Shown: positions 16,795 to 25,284 of the stretch, in pieces | Numbering within the stretch: the stretch's first letter is position 1 | Layout: each line of letters begins with the position of its first letter | Assembly (NCBI GenBank): GCA_022567155.1 | Contig: JADFHN010000009.1 | Span: 1-64,000, forward strand | DNA: 64,000 nucleotides | From: Bacteroidota bacterium | GTDB lineage: Bacteria > Bacteroidota > Bacteroidia > Cytophagales > Cyclobacteriaceae | Direction: 5' to 3' | Translations under genes and position numbers: made by a program | Notes under the pieces: model-generated | Database searches by the model: none | Seen by the model: only the letters and a program-made list of their open reading frames with translations | Told to the model about the DNA's origin: nothing

Positions 16795-16910
16795 AATTCA
16801 ATTTAATCAAATTTTAATTAACTGTTTTACCTTCAAAATATTTGACTTAAAAGGATGTTTCTAATCAGACACACTTTCCCCAAAGAAGGTTTAAATACAA
16901 CCCTCTTAAT

Positions 16911-17648
16911 TTGAAAGTTTTCCTTTTTTCTCTCTTTCTTTTCCTGGTTTCTCAAATGGCATTTGCCCAGTATGGAACCACGGCTGGTTTAATCCTTTTT
17001 ACAGGAGAGGTGGTATTGGAAGACAGTGTAACACCGCTGGCGGATGTACATCTTTATAACAGAAATAATCAACAGATTACCATTACCGACCCCTCCGGTT
17101 TTTTCTCCATGCATGTTTCAAAAATTCACGTGGTACAGTTTACTTCGATAGGTTATGAACCCTTCTACTTTTCAATACCAGGCGGTTATAAGGGAGAAGT
17201 GTATTATCGGCAAATAATTCTGCAAAGACGTACCATACCTCTGGAAAATGTGACTATATACAGTAGAAATGAAGTTACGGAGTCGATACTGAGGCGTGAG
17301 AATCCTCCTAATCCACTCAAAAATGTAAGTTACGGCACATTGCAGGGTGACCCTGTAGCCGTGGAGCCGGGCATTATGAACCCCGCTTCGTTGCTGTGGG
17401 ACTGGTTCAGCCGTGAGGGAAAGGAAAAACGCAAACTGAAGGCTATCCTGAAGCTGGATGAGGTGCGCAGCCAGGTTGATAAAAGGTTTGAAAGTGAACT
17501 AATCTGGGAACTAACCGGGCTGTACGGCGAAGAACTGGAACGGTTTAAAGTGTTTTGTAATCTGCCCCATAGTTTTGTGCTCCGGGCAAATGAGTATGAA
17601 TTTTTACTGGCAATCAAATCGTGTTATTACTCCTACAAAAATCAGTAA
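16911..17648 (+). CDS. Exported protein with CarboxypepD_reg-like domain
   Basis: This 245-residue secreted or outer-membrane-associated protein starts at TTG, directly followed by a signal peptide (MKVFLFSLFLFLVSQMAFAQ). An in-frame stop nearby leaves no ATG option. Residues about 28-100 form a carboxypeptidase-regulatory-like beta-sandwich (PLADVHLYNRNNQQITITDP, then FTSIGYEPF), the domain found at the N-terminus of TonB receptors. The C-terminal half is charged and has no recognised fold. There is no plug or barrel, so it is not a receptor. Function unknown; related stand-alone Bacteroidota proteins exist. Confidence 0.8.
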   Translation: MKVFLFSLFLFLVSQMAFAQYGTTAGLILFTGEVVLEDSVTPLADVHLYNRNNQQITITDPSGFFSMHVSKIHVVQFTSIGYEPFYFSIPGGYKGEVYYRQIILQRRTIPLENVTIYSRNEVTESILRRENPPNPLKNVSYGTLQGDPVAVEPGIMNPASLLWDWFSREGKEKRKLKAILKLDEVRSQVDKRFESELIWELTGLYGEELERFKVFCNLPHSFVLRANEYEFLLAIKSCYYSYKNQ

Positions 17649-18335
17649 ACTACCGTGTAGCTCATTATAAAAATTCAACACAATAAATCCCAAACTAGGC
17701 GTAGTTTCCTCCGGAGGCTGACAAGTGCAGCTATGCCTTTATATCAAATCAATGTCAATCAGTGAACTCAGTCCAGCATAATTCCTGGCGCTCGAATATA
17801 GATAATCTTCGGGATTCTCTATGCTATTCAAGGTGCAAGTCTTAGCCCTGGCAATAGCGCAAGCCAAAAATGACTATTAATGATGGCACGGAAGTAACTT
17901 CCGCGCCAGTTTTGGATACAGGCCAATTATTTCATTTAGTCAGTCAATGAACTTCACATAACTCCTTTCTTTTTTCCGACCTGCAAAAAGAAAAACTCTC
18001 CAAAACAATTTCCCTGTAAATCTGACTTGAAAAAATATCCGTCCATCCAACTACTTGAAATGTAAAGAAATATAAACCACCTTGATCTTGAATTTGATAA
18101 GCTGATCCCATACATCAAATATAAATAAATACATATTAAACATAAATATTTAGATGTAGTTACAAACTACACCTAGTGGAGTGAAATAGCTCAATAAATT
18201 TCGAAATCCGAAGTTTAGCCTGTTACTTGATGATAGAATTAATAGCAAAATTTATTTTAAGACTTACTGAAAATATTTGATTCACTACTTCGTATAAAAA
18301 AATAAATCAATAAATCATAATGTTGTGGGGAACAC
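17649..18335. other. Gene-free 687 bp with REP-like hairpin pair
   Basis: No supported gene was found. The region contains CCTCCGGAGG at 17708-17717 and two larger hairpins at 17885-17907 and 18151-18175, annotated together below. The rest is AT-rich with no promoter or terminator I could defend. Confidence 0.6.
17885..18175. repeat. Pair of REP-like hairpins of matching architecture
   Basis: Hairpin one spans 17885-17907: 11-base arms GGCACGGAAGT and ACTTCCGCGCC around a single A. Hairpin two spans 18151-18175: 11-base arms TAGATGTAGTT and AACTACACCTA around ACA. Both have exactly one mismatch, an A against C at the fourth base pair from the outside. They lie 243 bp apart. Shared geometry with different sequence is a hallmark of REP-type DNA recognised by structure, though no transposase is present here. 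Confidence 0.55.
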
Positions 18336-19724
18336 CTATTCGGTTAGCGGTACTTCGGTTTGTTTCAACGCCTCAAAGCCTCTGGACACATCCGTGACCT
18401 GTTCGAATCCACGTGCTTTCAGTATCGAGGCCATAATCATAGACCGGTAGCCAGTCAGGCAATAGAGGTAATATGTATGATCTTTTGCAAGCTGGTCCAT
18501 GTAATCATTCAGATAATTCAATGGAATATTCACTGCATTTTCAACATGCTCGGCCTGATATTCGGTTGGTTTCCTCACGTCCAGCACAGGCGTATTGTTA
18601 CCATCATTGATGAGGCTTGCCAGATTTTCGGCCGAAATGTTGGCAATGGTGTCGATCTCTTTGCCTGCATTTTGCCAGGCTGCAAAACCTCCCTTCAGGT
18701 ATCCTAGTGTGTTATCATAACCCACTCTTGCCAGGCGTAAAACCGTTTCTTCTTCCTTTCCCTCATCTGAAATTAATACGATTGGTTGTTTTATATCCGG
18801 AAAAAGCGTACCTACCCACGAGGCAAACTGGCCATCCAGCCCTATAAATATGGAGTTAGGAACAAATCCTTCCTTAAAAGTCTCTTGATCTCGTGTATCC
18901 AGCACAAGCGCTCCGGTACGATTTACCATGTCTTCAAATTCCTGCACATCCAACGGAACCACTCCCCGTTCCATTACGGTATCGATACTATCATATCCGA
19001 ACTTATTAAGCGCAGCGTTTTTTGCAAAGTACTGCGGAGGTGGTAGAAGACCCTCTGTCACTTCTTTGATAAATTCCTCACGTGTCATATCTGCCCGCAG
19101 GGCATAATTTGTTTTTTTCTGATTACCCAGGGTATCAAATGTTTCGGTACTCATATTTTTACCGCATGCCGATCCTGCTCCGTGAGCCGGATATACAATT
19201 ACATCGTCGGGCAAAGGCATAATCTTACCCCTGAGGCTGTCAAACAGAAAACCGGCAAGATCTTCACGCGTAAGATCAGATTTTATGGCAAGATCGGGTC
19301 TGCCCACATCGCCGATAAAAAGCGTATCTCCTGAAAACAAGGCGTGTTCTTTTCCTGTTTCGTCTTTCAATAAAAATGAGCTGCTCTCAGGCGTATGACC
19401 GGGGGTATGAAGCACTTTTATTTTTATTTTTCCCAAAACAAATTCTTCCTGATCTTTTGCTTCATACATACGATAACCCGTGCTTGCACCGGGTCCAAAG
19501 ATGATCTTTGCGCCTGTTTTATCTGCAAGATCCACATGCCCTGATACAAAATCAGCATGAAAATGGGTTTCAAATATGTATTTGATGGTATGATGATGCT
19601 CTGCAGCCCTTTTGATATACGGATCAGTTTCACGTAAAGGATCAATAATTGCCACCTCTCCTTCGCTCTCGATATAATATGCTCCCTGGGCCAGACAACC
19701 AGTATAGATCTGTTCAATATTCAT
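18336..19724 (-). CDS. Persulfide dioxygenase-like MBL protein with two rhodanese domains
   Basis: This 462-residue cytoplasmic protein joins a metallo-beta-lactamase domain (about 1-235) to two rhodanese domains. The metal site is intact: H54-x-H56-x-D58 and His63 in ETHFHADFVSGH, HTPGH, and the bridging Asp in SGDTLF. The first rhodanese (about 265-355) has no cysteine in its active loop (LISDEGKEEE) and is probably inactive. The second (about 365-460) has CLTGYRS with the catalytic Cys. Such proteins oxidise glutathione or other low-molecular-weight persulfides and shuttle sulfane sulfur. An ArsR-family regulator gene lies 60 bp upstream on the same strand, suggesting persulfide-responsive control. 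Confidence 0.9.
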   Translation of the reverse strand: MNIEQIYTGCLAQGAYYIESEGEVAIIDPLRETDPYIKRAAEHHHTIKYIFETHFHADFVSGHVDLADKTGAKIIFGPGASTGYRMYEAKDQEEFVLGKIKIKVLHTPGHTPESSSFLLKDETGKEHALFSGDTLFIGDVGRPDLAIKSDLTREDLAGFLFDSLRGKIMPLPDDVIVYPAHGAGSACGKNMSTETFDTLGNQKKTNYALRADMTREEFIKEVTEGLLPPPQYFAKNAALNKFGYDSIDTVMERGVVPLDVQEFEDMVNRTGALVLDTRDQETFKEGFVPNSIFIGLDGQFASWVGTLFPDIKQPIVLISDEGKEEETVLRLARVGYDNTLGYLKGGFAAWQNAGKEIDTIANISAENLASLINDGNNTPVLDVRKPTEYQAEHVENAVNIPLNYLNDYMDQLAKDHTYYLYCLTGYRSMIMASILKARGFEQVTDVSRGFEALKQTEVPLTE

Positions 19725-19784
19725 AATATGAGTGATTCAGCGTTGGTTGCAATGGATCAATATACGATTAATATCCGGAAAGGA

Positions 19785-20096
19785 TCAATTTATTGAAATA
19801 TTACCGACGTTACAATGCTCGATACAATCAATCACATTGGTAACTTCCTTCAACCGAATGGAGTAATACACCTTTTTCCCGGATTTTGAATAACCGAGGA
19901 TTCCTTTTAACCGCATATTGGCCAAATGATGCGAAATAAGTGATTGTTCACAATTAATCCCATCACATATTTCATTCACAGAGAGCGATTTATTCCGGGT
20001 AAGTAATTCAATAATGCCAATTCTGATAGGATGGGCAATCGTTTTAAGTATAAACGCAATCTTTTCACGCTTCTCAAAGTCCATCACCTTGTTCAT
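19785..20096 (-). CDS. ArsR-family transcriptional regulator, four Cys
   Basis: This 103-residue winged-helix repressor starts at ATG 20096; a GTG one codon earlier is an alternative. The recognition helix region is CEQSLISHHLANMRLKG, and the wing is GKKVYYSI. It has Cys44 and Cys49 near the recognition helix and Cys91 and Cys95 in the C-terminal helix (IDCIEHC). Paired cysteines in these two places are used by BigR/SqrR-type sensors to form a disulfide or polysulfide bridge. Together with the adjacent persulfide dioxygenase gene, this suggests a sulfane-sulfur sensor rather than an arsenic sensor. That is inference; metal sensing by the same thiols is the alternative. Confidence 0.88.
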   Translation of the reverse strand: MNKVMDFEKREKIAFILKTIAHPIRIGIIELLTRNKSLSVNEICDGINCEQSLISHHLANMRLKGILGYSKSGKKVYYSIRLKEVTNVIDCIEHCNVGNISIN

Positions 20097-20108
20097 CACG
20101 TAAATATA

Positions 20109-20147
20109 TTAAGTATGAAAATATGTTCATATATTTTAATACTTAAT
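20109..20147. promoter_or_regulatory. Candidate ArsR operator upstream of arsR
   Basis: An AT-rich inverted repeat precedes the regulator gene. The outer arms ATTAAGTAT (20109-20117) and ATACTTAAT (20139-20147) are perfectly complementary, and the inner palindrome ATATGTTCATAT lies at 20121-20132. The inner box looks like SmtB/ArsR-type operators (ATATGAACATAT on the other strand). It overlaps the stop codon of the upstream hydroxylase gene. Autoregulation is inferred. Confidence 0.55.
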
Positions 20148-21051
20148 TCCTGTTCAGTTCTTTGCCTGATGATCCGAATCCGTACAGGTTTTGGTTTATA
20201 AACTTTACGGGAAATCGCTCTACTCCTGGAAAACCAAGCCGGATATCTCTCCCATTGTATGGAATATAATTTTTGTTAAACAGGTAGTCCCACATACTAA
20301 GTGTTAAGCCGAAATTTACACCATATCTTCGTTCTTCAGGAAGGTAGTAGGCATGATGCCAGATATGCATTTCGGGATTATTCAGAATATATTTTAAAGG
20401 CCCCAGATTAAATGTGAAATTACTGTGGTTGAAGTGTCCGATAGCCAGGGTAAACATGTGAACAATGAAAAAATCACTGATGCCAAAGCCTATCATTGCC
20501 AATGGGATATATTCCAGCGTCCGGTAAACAATATTTTCCATCCAATGAAATCTGAGATGTGCAGCAAACCCCATTTGCTCTACAGAGTGGTGTACTTTAT
20601 GGAACTGCCAAAGCCATTTGATGCGATGAAGCAGGCGGTGTACCCACCAGTGTATAAAATCGCGGATAATAAACAAAGTGAACAATTGTGCAAACCGCGA
20701 CCATTTTTCGATATGAATGGCAACTATATTGGTGGTTCCGAATAAAGCTAAAAAATCGTTGAACAGATTTACAAAAACATTGGATAGCGAATTATAAATG
20801 ATAAGCGAGAACAGGAAAAAATTGAAAAACATATAAAAGGCATCTAGCCAGAAGTCCTTCCTGAATTTTAACTGGCTAGCACGCCAGGGTCTGGACCATT
20901 CCAGGATCAGGAAAAACAAGGAAATCCCGATTAGCAGATAAAAATAGTTCTCATACCAGGGTTTATAATCATAGGTAAAGGTAATTTCCGACCAGAGGTA
21001 GCCGGCGTATCCTTTATACCCTTCAATAAATATGTCCCAGTATTCTTTCAT
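20143..21051 (-). CDS. Sterol desaturase/fatty-acid hydroxylase family protein
   Basis: This integral-membrane di-iron enzyme has about 302 residues from the ATG at 21051 (MKEYWDIF); a TTG at 21081 gives ten more residues and is less likely. Histidine boxes are present: HWWVHRLLH, HKVHH, HFNHSN and HIWHH. They sit between hydrophobic segments, as in the family. Substrates in the family include sterols, carotenoids and fatty acids and cannot be told apart here. The gene is upstream of arsR on the same strand; the operator-like repeat lies at its 3' end, so it is probably not part of the arsR transcript. Confidence 0.88.
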   Translation of the reverse strand: MKEYWDIFIEGYKGYAGYLWSEITFTYDYKPWYENYFYLLIGISLFFLILEWSRPWRASQLKFRKDFWLDAFYMFFNFFLFSLIIYNSLSNVFVNLFNDFLALFGTTNIVAIHIEKWSRFAQLFTLFIIRDFIHWWVHRLLHRIKWLWQFHKVHHSVEQMGFAAHLRFHWMENIVYRTLEYIPLAMIGFGISDFFIVHMFTLAIGHFNHSNFTFNLGPLKYILNNPEMHIWHHAYYLPEERRYGVNFGLTLSMWDYLFNKNYIPYNGRDIRLGFPGVERFPVKFINQNLYGFGSSGKELNRN

Positions 21052-21205
21052 CCTGTTTTTTGTCAAAATTACTAAAGCCAATATTAATATCCTGAATTCA
21101 TTCCTTTATTCAACCCGTCCGACCAGGTTCATCCGGGCGGGCATCACCGGATAACGGGGATATTTTAGATATTTATATTCATATATTCATTTCAATTGTC
21201 ATTAT

Positions 21206-21313
21206 ATGAAAGGAACGCTTATTCTGGCCAGATTTTTTGGGATTAAAGTACAGATACACCGGACCTTTCTATCAAAGAAAAAGGAAATGAAGCGAAAATA
21301 TGAGAAACAATGA
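21206..21313 (+). pseudogene. N-terminal fragment of a site-2-protease-like gene
   Basis: Thirty-five codons from ATG to TGA begin MKGTLILARFFGIKVQIHRT. This matches the usual start of stand-alone M50 site-2-protease proteins (MKG..L...FGI...IH.TF). After the first 23 residues the sequence turns into Lys-rich low-complexity coding (KKKEMKRKYEKQ), and the HExxH active site is absent. It is therefore read as a truncated remnant. The call rests on a short match, so chance similarity cannot be excluded. Confidence 0.45.
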
Positions 21314-21572
21314 ATCCGGAGGTAATTTCATTATCGGTATCTGATAAACCTGTATTCGTCTTTGCAACACCCTGGAATTATTTCATAAAATTTGAAATAA
21401 TTTATGTAAAATACTGAATATCAATCCACTGTGTGATCTTACTAAATGGCTAGTCCCTCCATCGGAAGGGATTAGGAGTGGGTTTTTCAAAAGTTGAAGC
21501 ATAGATATATTAAGTTAAGTATTAAAAAAGTATTGGACTTAAATAGGGCTTGACACATACTTGACTAACAAC

Positions 21573-21609
21573 AAATAAAAAAAGCAACCTACTGATAATT
21601 AATAGGTTG
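21573..21609 (-). terminator. Rho-independent terminator after tRNA-Arg
   Basis: On the minus strand, CAACCTA and TAGGTTG form a 7-bp stem, followed by a long T-rich run (A-rich on the plus strand at 21573-21583). It lies 13 bp past the tRNA-Arg 3' end and fits intrinsic termination of that tRNA. Confidence 0.65.
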
Positions 21610-21621
21610 TACTTATTTTAG

Positions 21622-21695
21622 TGATCCAGCCAGGATTCGAACCTGGAACCTACAGCTTAGAAGGCTGTTGCTCTATCCAGTTGAGCTACAGGACC
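21622..21695 (-). tRNA. tRNA-Arg (anticodon TCT)
   Basis: The minus strand folds as a cloverleaf: acceptor GGTCCTG with CTGGATC (one G-T pair and one mismatch), D-arm AGCTCAACTGGATAGAGC, anticodon loop CTTCTAA within stem CAGC/GCTG, and T-arm with GGTTCGAATC. The discriminator base is A and CCA is not encoded. The anticodon TCT reads AGA. Confidence 0.95.
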
Positions 21696-21856
21696 TTAAT
21701 TAACCAGGAGTGAGAATGCACTCATATATTCATTTTCCAGGTATGCCCAACGGTTCAACTTTAGCCATGTGGCAATGTCTTCATCATAGTTATGTTCGAC
21801 CTTAAAATTTGATACTTTCTGTCAAACTTTAATCTCTATCGGGCTTGTCCGACAGA

Positions 21857-22031
21857 GCGGCTTTAGCCGCAAAGTCGGGGTGCAGGATTACCTTACGGTG
21901 ATCCTGATTTTGGAGGGATTCAAAGCTTGCAGCTTACTTCCTCCAATTTTCTCGCTCCCAATTCCCGAATGACTTCGTCATTCGCCTTGTCCGCTCGCAA
22001 ATTGACACTTCGTGTCAAGCTGCAAGCTTTG
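21857..22031. repeat. Nested hairpin cluster abutting tRNA-Pro
   Basis: Six complementary pairs lie in 175 bp. GCGGCT/AGCCGC is at 21857-21870. CAGGAT/ATCCTG is at 21883-21906. TTGGAGG/CCTCCAA is at 21910-21946. A perfect 15-bp outer stem, CAAAGCTTGCAGCTT, pairs 21921-21935 with 22017-22031. Inside it are CGAATGAC-TTC-GTCATTCG (21966-21984) and TTGACAC-TTC-GTGTCAA (22002-22018). The outer stem ends directly at the tRNA-Pro 3' end. No protein frame explains it. Confidence 0.7.
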
Positions 22032-22106
22032 TCGGGGCGGCAGGATTCGAACCTGCGGCCTCCTGCTCCCAAAGCAGATACGCTAACCGGACTGCGCTAC
22101 GCCCCG
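22032..22106 (-). tRNA. tRNA-Pro (anticodon TGG)
   Basis: The minus strand gives acceptor CGGGGCG with CGCCCCG, D-arm AGCGCAGTCCGGTTAGCG, anticodon stem-loop CTGCTTTGGGAGCAG, and T-arm GCAGGTTCGAATCCTGC. The discriminator is A; CCA is not encoded. TGG reads CCA and, by wobble, other proline codons. Its 3' end touches the hairpin cluster at 21857-22031. Confidence 0.95.
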
Positions 22107-22126
22107 AATAAACTATAAAATATACT

Positions 22127-22554
<428 letters not shown>

Positions 22555-22746
22555 GTTTGAAAGGGAGTGCAAATATAGAATAAGTATTTTTGCACAACAA
22601 TACAGGTATCAACATTTTTGATCATAACTGCAGTCCGTAAACTACTTTTACAAATTATTTAGAAATCAGTTGTTGATGATATCATTTTATCAAATTATAT
22701 ATTCTCTGCTGTTTAATTCTTTTCTACTTTTGCTTACGATAATAAA

Positions 22747-23205
22747 TTGGTTTCCGAAATTACCCGAAAATTGTATTTTAAAACAATATCCTTTCTGCTG
22801 CCTTTGGTTTTATTGCTGTCGTGTAATGAAGACATTGCCGTAAATCCGGAAAATGAACTGATCGGTACCTGGATTGAAAGAGGCGCCGATATTGAACAAT
22901 ACAACGGCTTTATTATCGAAAGTGATTCAATTTATGCTATCTGGCACTATGGAAAAGATGAAGCCATACAAGCTGAATACTACGTATGGGCAAAAGGAAC
23001 CTTTTTCGCGTTACAAGATACCGTGGCCGGTAATAATTTTTTATCCTTTACCATGAAACGGTTAAACAGCCCGGCCAATTATGAAGAAACTTATAGTTAT
23101 ACCATCGGCAATAACGTACTTACGCTTACATCTTCTGCCCGCTATCTGCCTCGTATCCTGCGAAAATCAGAAATTGCGCTTGAAGAGGTGAACGGTAGCA
23201 GGTGA
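22747..23205 (+). CDS. Hypothetical lipoprotein
   Basis: This 152-residue protein has a lipoprotein signal with lipobox LLLSC (Cys26), so it is probably anchored in the outer or inner membrane. No ATG fits; the frame starts at TTG 22747. The mature part is about 125 residues and begins NELIGTWIERGADIEQ, a LIGTW pattern common in lipocalin-like small lipoproteins of Bacteroidota. No catalytic site is seen. It stands alone downstream of the tRNA cluster. Function unknown; the lipocalin-like suggestion is weak. Confidence 0.7.
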   Translation: MVSEITRKLYFKTISFLLPLVLLLSCNEDIAVNPENELIGTWIERGADIEQYNGFIIESDSIYAIWHYGKDEAIQAEYYVWAKGTFFALQDTVAGNNFLSFTMKRLNSPANYEETYSYTIGNNVLTLTSSARYLPRILRKSEIALEEVNGSR

Positions 23206-23416
23206 CCCAGCGGTATATTGGGAACTCTAAATTTGCGAACTGCGAATTGCCAACTGCCAACTTTCTCCACCCGAAGTCATCCATTAAATTTATGGCAGCC
23301 CGATTAGATATTGGTTCCTGCTAAAATTATCCACAGCCATTCCTCATGTATCATTACCCATATTTATACCCCTTCCTTATATTTGCTTCGCTATATTTTA
23401 ATGGTGAAATGTGCTG

Positions 23417-24385
23417 ATGATCTGGTATTCTGTCCTTTCGGTTACCGAAATTGTATTTATCCTGCTTTTTATACTGCTATATCTGGCATACATAATTCGG
23501 ATAATCCGGATTTCCAGAAAACTTAATACCAGCTATGGGAAACTGTTTGTAAAAGTTTTCCTTAGGTCTGGTTATTTTTTATTACTTATTGTAGCGTTGT
23601 TGGGCCCTTCTTTTGGAGAAACCACCAAAGAAATAAGGTCTGTGGGTAAAGACATTATGATTGCCGTTGACCTTTCCGAATCAATGAACGCCCACGATAT
23701 TCAGCCTACGCGTCTTGAAAAAGTAAAATTCGAATTAAAAAATATCGTAGAAGCATTTAATGCAGACCGGATCGGGCTTGTTATTTTTTCTTCAGAAGCC
23801 TTCATGCAATGTCCGCTTACCTATGATCAAAATGCGCTTTTTCTTTTTATCGAAACCCTGCATACAGGCCTGGTACCAAAAACAGGAACGGACATGGCCC
23901 CTGCGATCGGATTATGTCTTGAAAAACTCGAAGACAACGAAGGATTGTCGTTGGAGCAAAAATCAAAAGCGATCATTCTGATAAGTGACGGAGAAGATTT
24001 TGGTGAAAAAACCGGTGAAATGGCTGAAGAGGTGAAGAAAAGAGATATACGGATGTTCACCCTGGGGGTAGGTACAACACAGGGCAGTAAAATCCGTACC
24101 AGCAGTGGGTTTAAAAAAGACAATAGCGGTAACGATGTGATTACAAAACTCAATTCAAAAAGCCTGAAATCACTCGCATCCAAAACGGGAGGAAAATACT
24201 TCGAAATAAATGCAACAAGTAATGGCATTTCACGGTTAATTAATACCATACATAATATTGAAGGCGAGTTGCGAGGGACACGCCAGGTAGATGTTAGTGC
24301 AAACAAGTATTTCTATTTTCTTGCAGCAGCCTTTTTATTACTTTTGCTGGACGGATTAGTCAGTTTCAAAATATTAAAACTTTGA
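23417..24385 (+). CDS. VWA-domain membrane protein, BatA/BatB-like
   Basis: This protein of about 322 residues has two N-terminal membrane helices, a von Willebrand A domain (about 80-290) and a C-terminal helix (YFYFLAAAFLLLLLDGLVSF). The metal-ion-dependent adhesion site is visible as DLSESM (D-x-S-x-S), the TGTDM threonine and ISDGED. I use the ATG at 23417; a GTG at 23411 adds two residues. The next gene, 18 bp on, encodes a TPR protein. That VWA-TPR pairing is typical of Bacteroides aerotolerance (Bat) operons, usually next to a MoxR ATPase, which is not in this window. The cellular role of Bat proteins is still poorly defined. Confidence 0.88.
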   Translation: MIWYSVLSVTEIVFILLFILLYLAYIIRIIRISRKLNTSYGKLFVKVFLRSGYFLLLIVALLGPSFGETTKEIRSVGKDIMIAVDLSESMNAHDIQPTRLEKVKFELKNIVEAFNADRIGLVIFSSEAFMQCPLTYDQNALFLFIETLHTGLVPKTGTDMAPAIGLCLEKLEDNEGLSLEQKSKAIILISDGEDFGEKTGEMAEEVKKRDIRMFTLGVGTTQGSKIRTSSGFKKDNSGNDVITKLNSKSLKSLASKTGGKYFEINATSNGISRLINTIHNIEGELRGTRQVDVSANKYFYFLAAAFLLLLLDGLVSFKILKL

Positions 24386-24403
24386 CGTATAACTGAATTG
24401 ACA

Positions 24404-25246
24404 ATGAAACTTATCCTTGTTTTTTTCCTGGTGCTTACGCCTCTGTCTGAGTTGAATAAGATTGCAAAAATCAATGCCCATAAAAAGGAAGCGAAAGAAG
24501 CATATCTGGCAGAAGATTTCGAAAAAGCAGCCTTCCACTACCGCTTTCTTGTTGATTCGCTTGGGGTTTCAGAAGGCGAAGTACTCCTGAATCTTGCAAA
24601 TTCACTTTACAAAATTCAGGATACCACGTCTGCAAAAAATATTTATCATGAGATACTATCAAACAATTCTTCCCGGGAGATTAAATCTATTGTATATCAG
24701 CAACTTGGTGCAATTGATTTTAATCTGAAAAAATACGGGGAAGCATTGAACTATTACAAAAATGCACTGAAGCAAAATCCTGAAAATGGGGATGTAAGAT
24801 ATAACTACGAACTATTAAAGAAGCTCCTGGAAGAACAGGAGAAAACAAACCCGGAGCAACAACAGGACCAGCAAAACCAGGAAAACAAGGACGAACAAAG
24901 CCAGGATCAACAAAATAAAGACCAGCAAAATCAGGAACAGCAAAATAAGGAAAACCAGGAACAGCAGGAAAATCAGCAGCAACAGGAAGAGCAGCAAGAG
25001 GGAGAAGAACAGCAACAGGACGAAGGCGAAAAGCAGGAGCAGGAGAAGCCGGAGGAAGGTGAAGAAAACGACGAAAACTCCGAAGACAAGCAACCAACAA
25101 CAGCAGAGAAACTGGAGGAAATGAATATAAGTGAAGAGAAAGCCCGGATGATCCTGGAAGCTATGAAAAACAAGGAAATCCAGTATATACAGCAGAACAA
25201 GCGAAAGGCAAAAAAACCTAAAAAAAGCGGAAAACCCGACTGGTAA
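24404..25246 (+). CDS. TPR protein with Gln/Glu-rich tail, BatC-like
   Basis: This protein of about 280 residues begins with a hydrophobic signal-like segment (MKLILVFFLVLTPLSEL). TPR-type helices follow at about 25-145 (EALNYYKNALKQNPENGDVR). A long low-complexity stretch of Gln, Glu, Asn and Asp spans about 150-230, then a short Lys-rich end. The DNA of the acidic stretch is repetitive and gives long meaningless frames on the opposite strand. It follows the VWA gene closely and is probably co-transcribed. It likely acts as a scaffold partner of the VWA protein, by analogy with Bat operons. Confidence 0.85.
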   Translation: MKLILVFFLVLTPLSELNKIAKINAHKKEAKEAYLAEDFEKAAFHYRFLVDSLGVSEGEVLLNLANSLYKIQDTTSAKNIYHEILSNNSSREIKSIVYQQLGAIDFNLKKYGEALNYYKNALKQNPENGDVRYNYELLKKLLEEQEKTNPEQQQDQQNQENKDEQSQDQQNKDQQNQEQQNKENQEQQENQQQQEEQQEGEEQQQDEGEKQEQEKPEEGEENDENSEDKQPTTAEKLEEMNISEEKARMILEAMKNKEIQYIQQNKRKAKKPKKSGKPDW

Positions 25247-25284
25247 TAAACAGCATACTATGAAACGTTAAAATAAACGCAAAG

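Noticed and set aside
21927-22118. Rightward frame of 63 codons with GRQDSNLRPPAPKADTL
   Set aside because: It is the antisense of tRNA-Pro, a well-known false protein, plus the hairpin cluster.
24720-25200. Several long leftward frames rich in Leu, Pro or Ser
   Set aside because: They are shadows of the repetitive Gln/Glu-coding tail of the TPR gene on the other strand.
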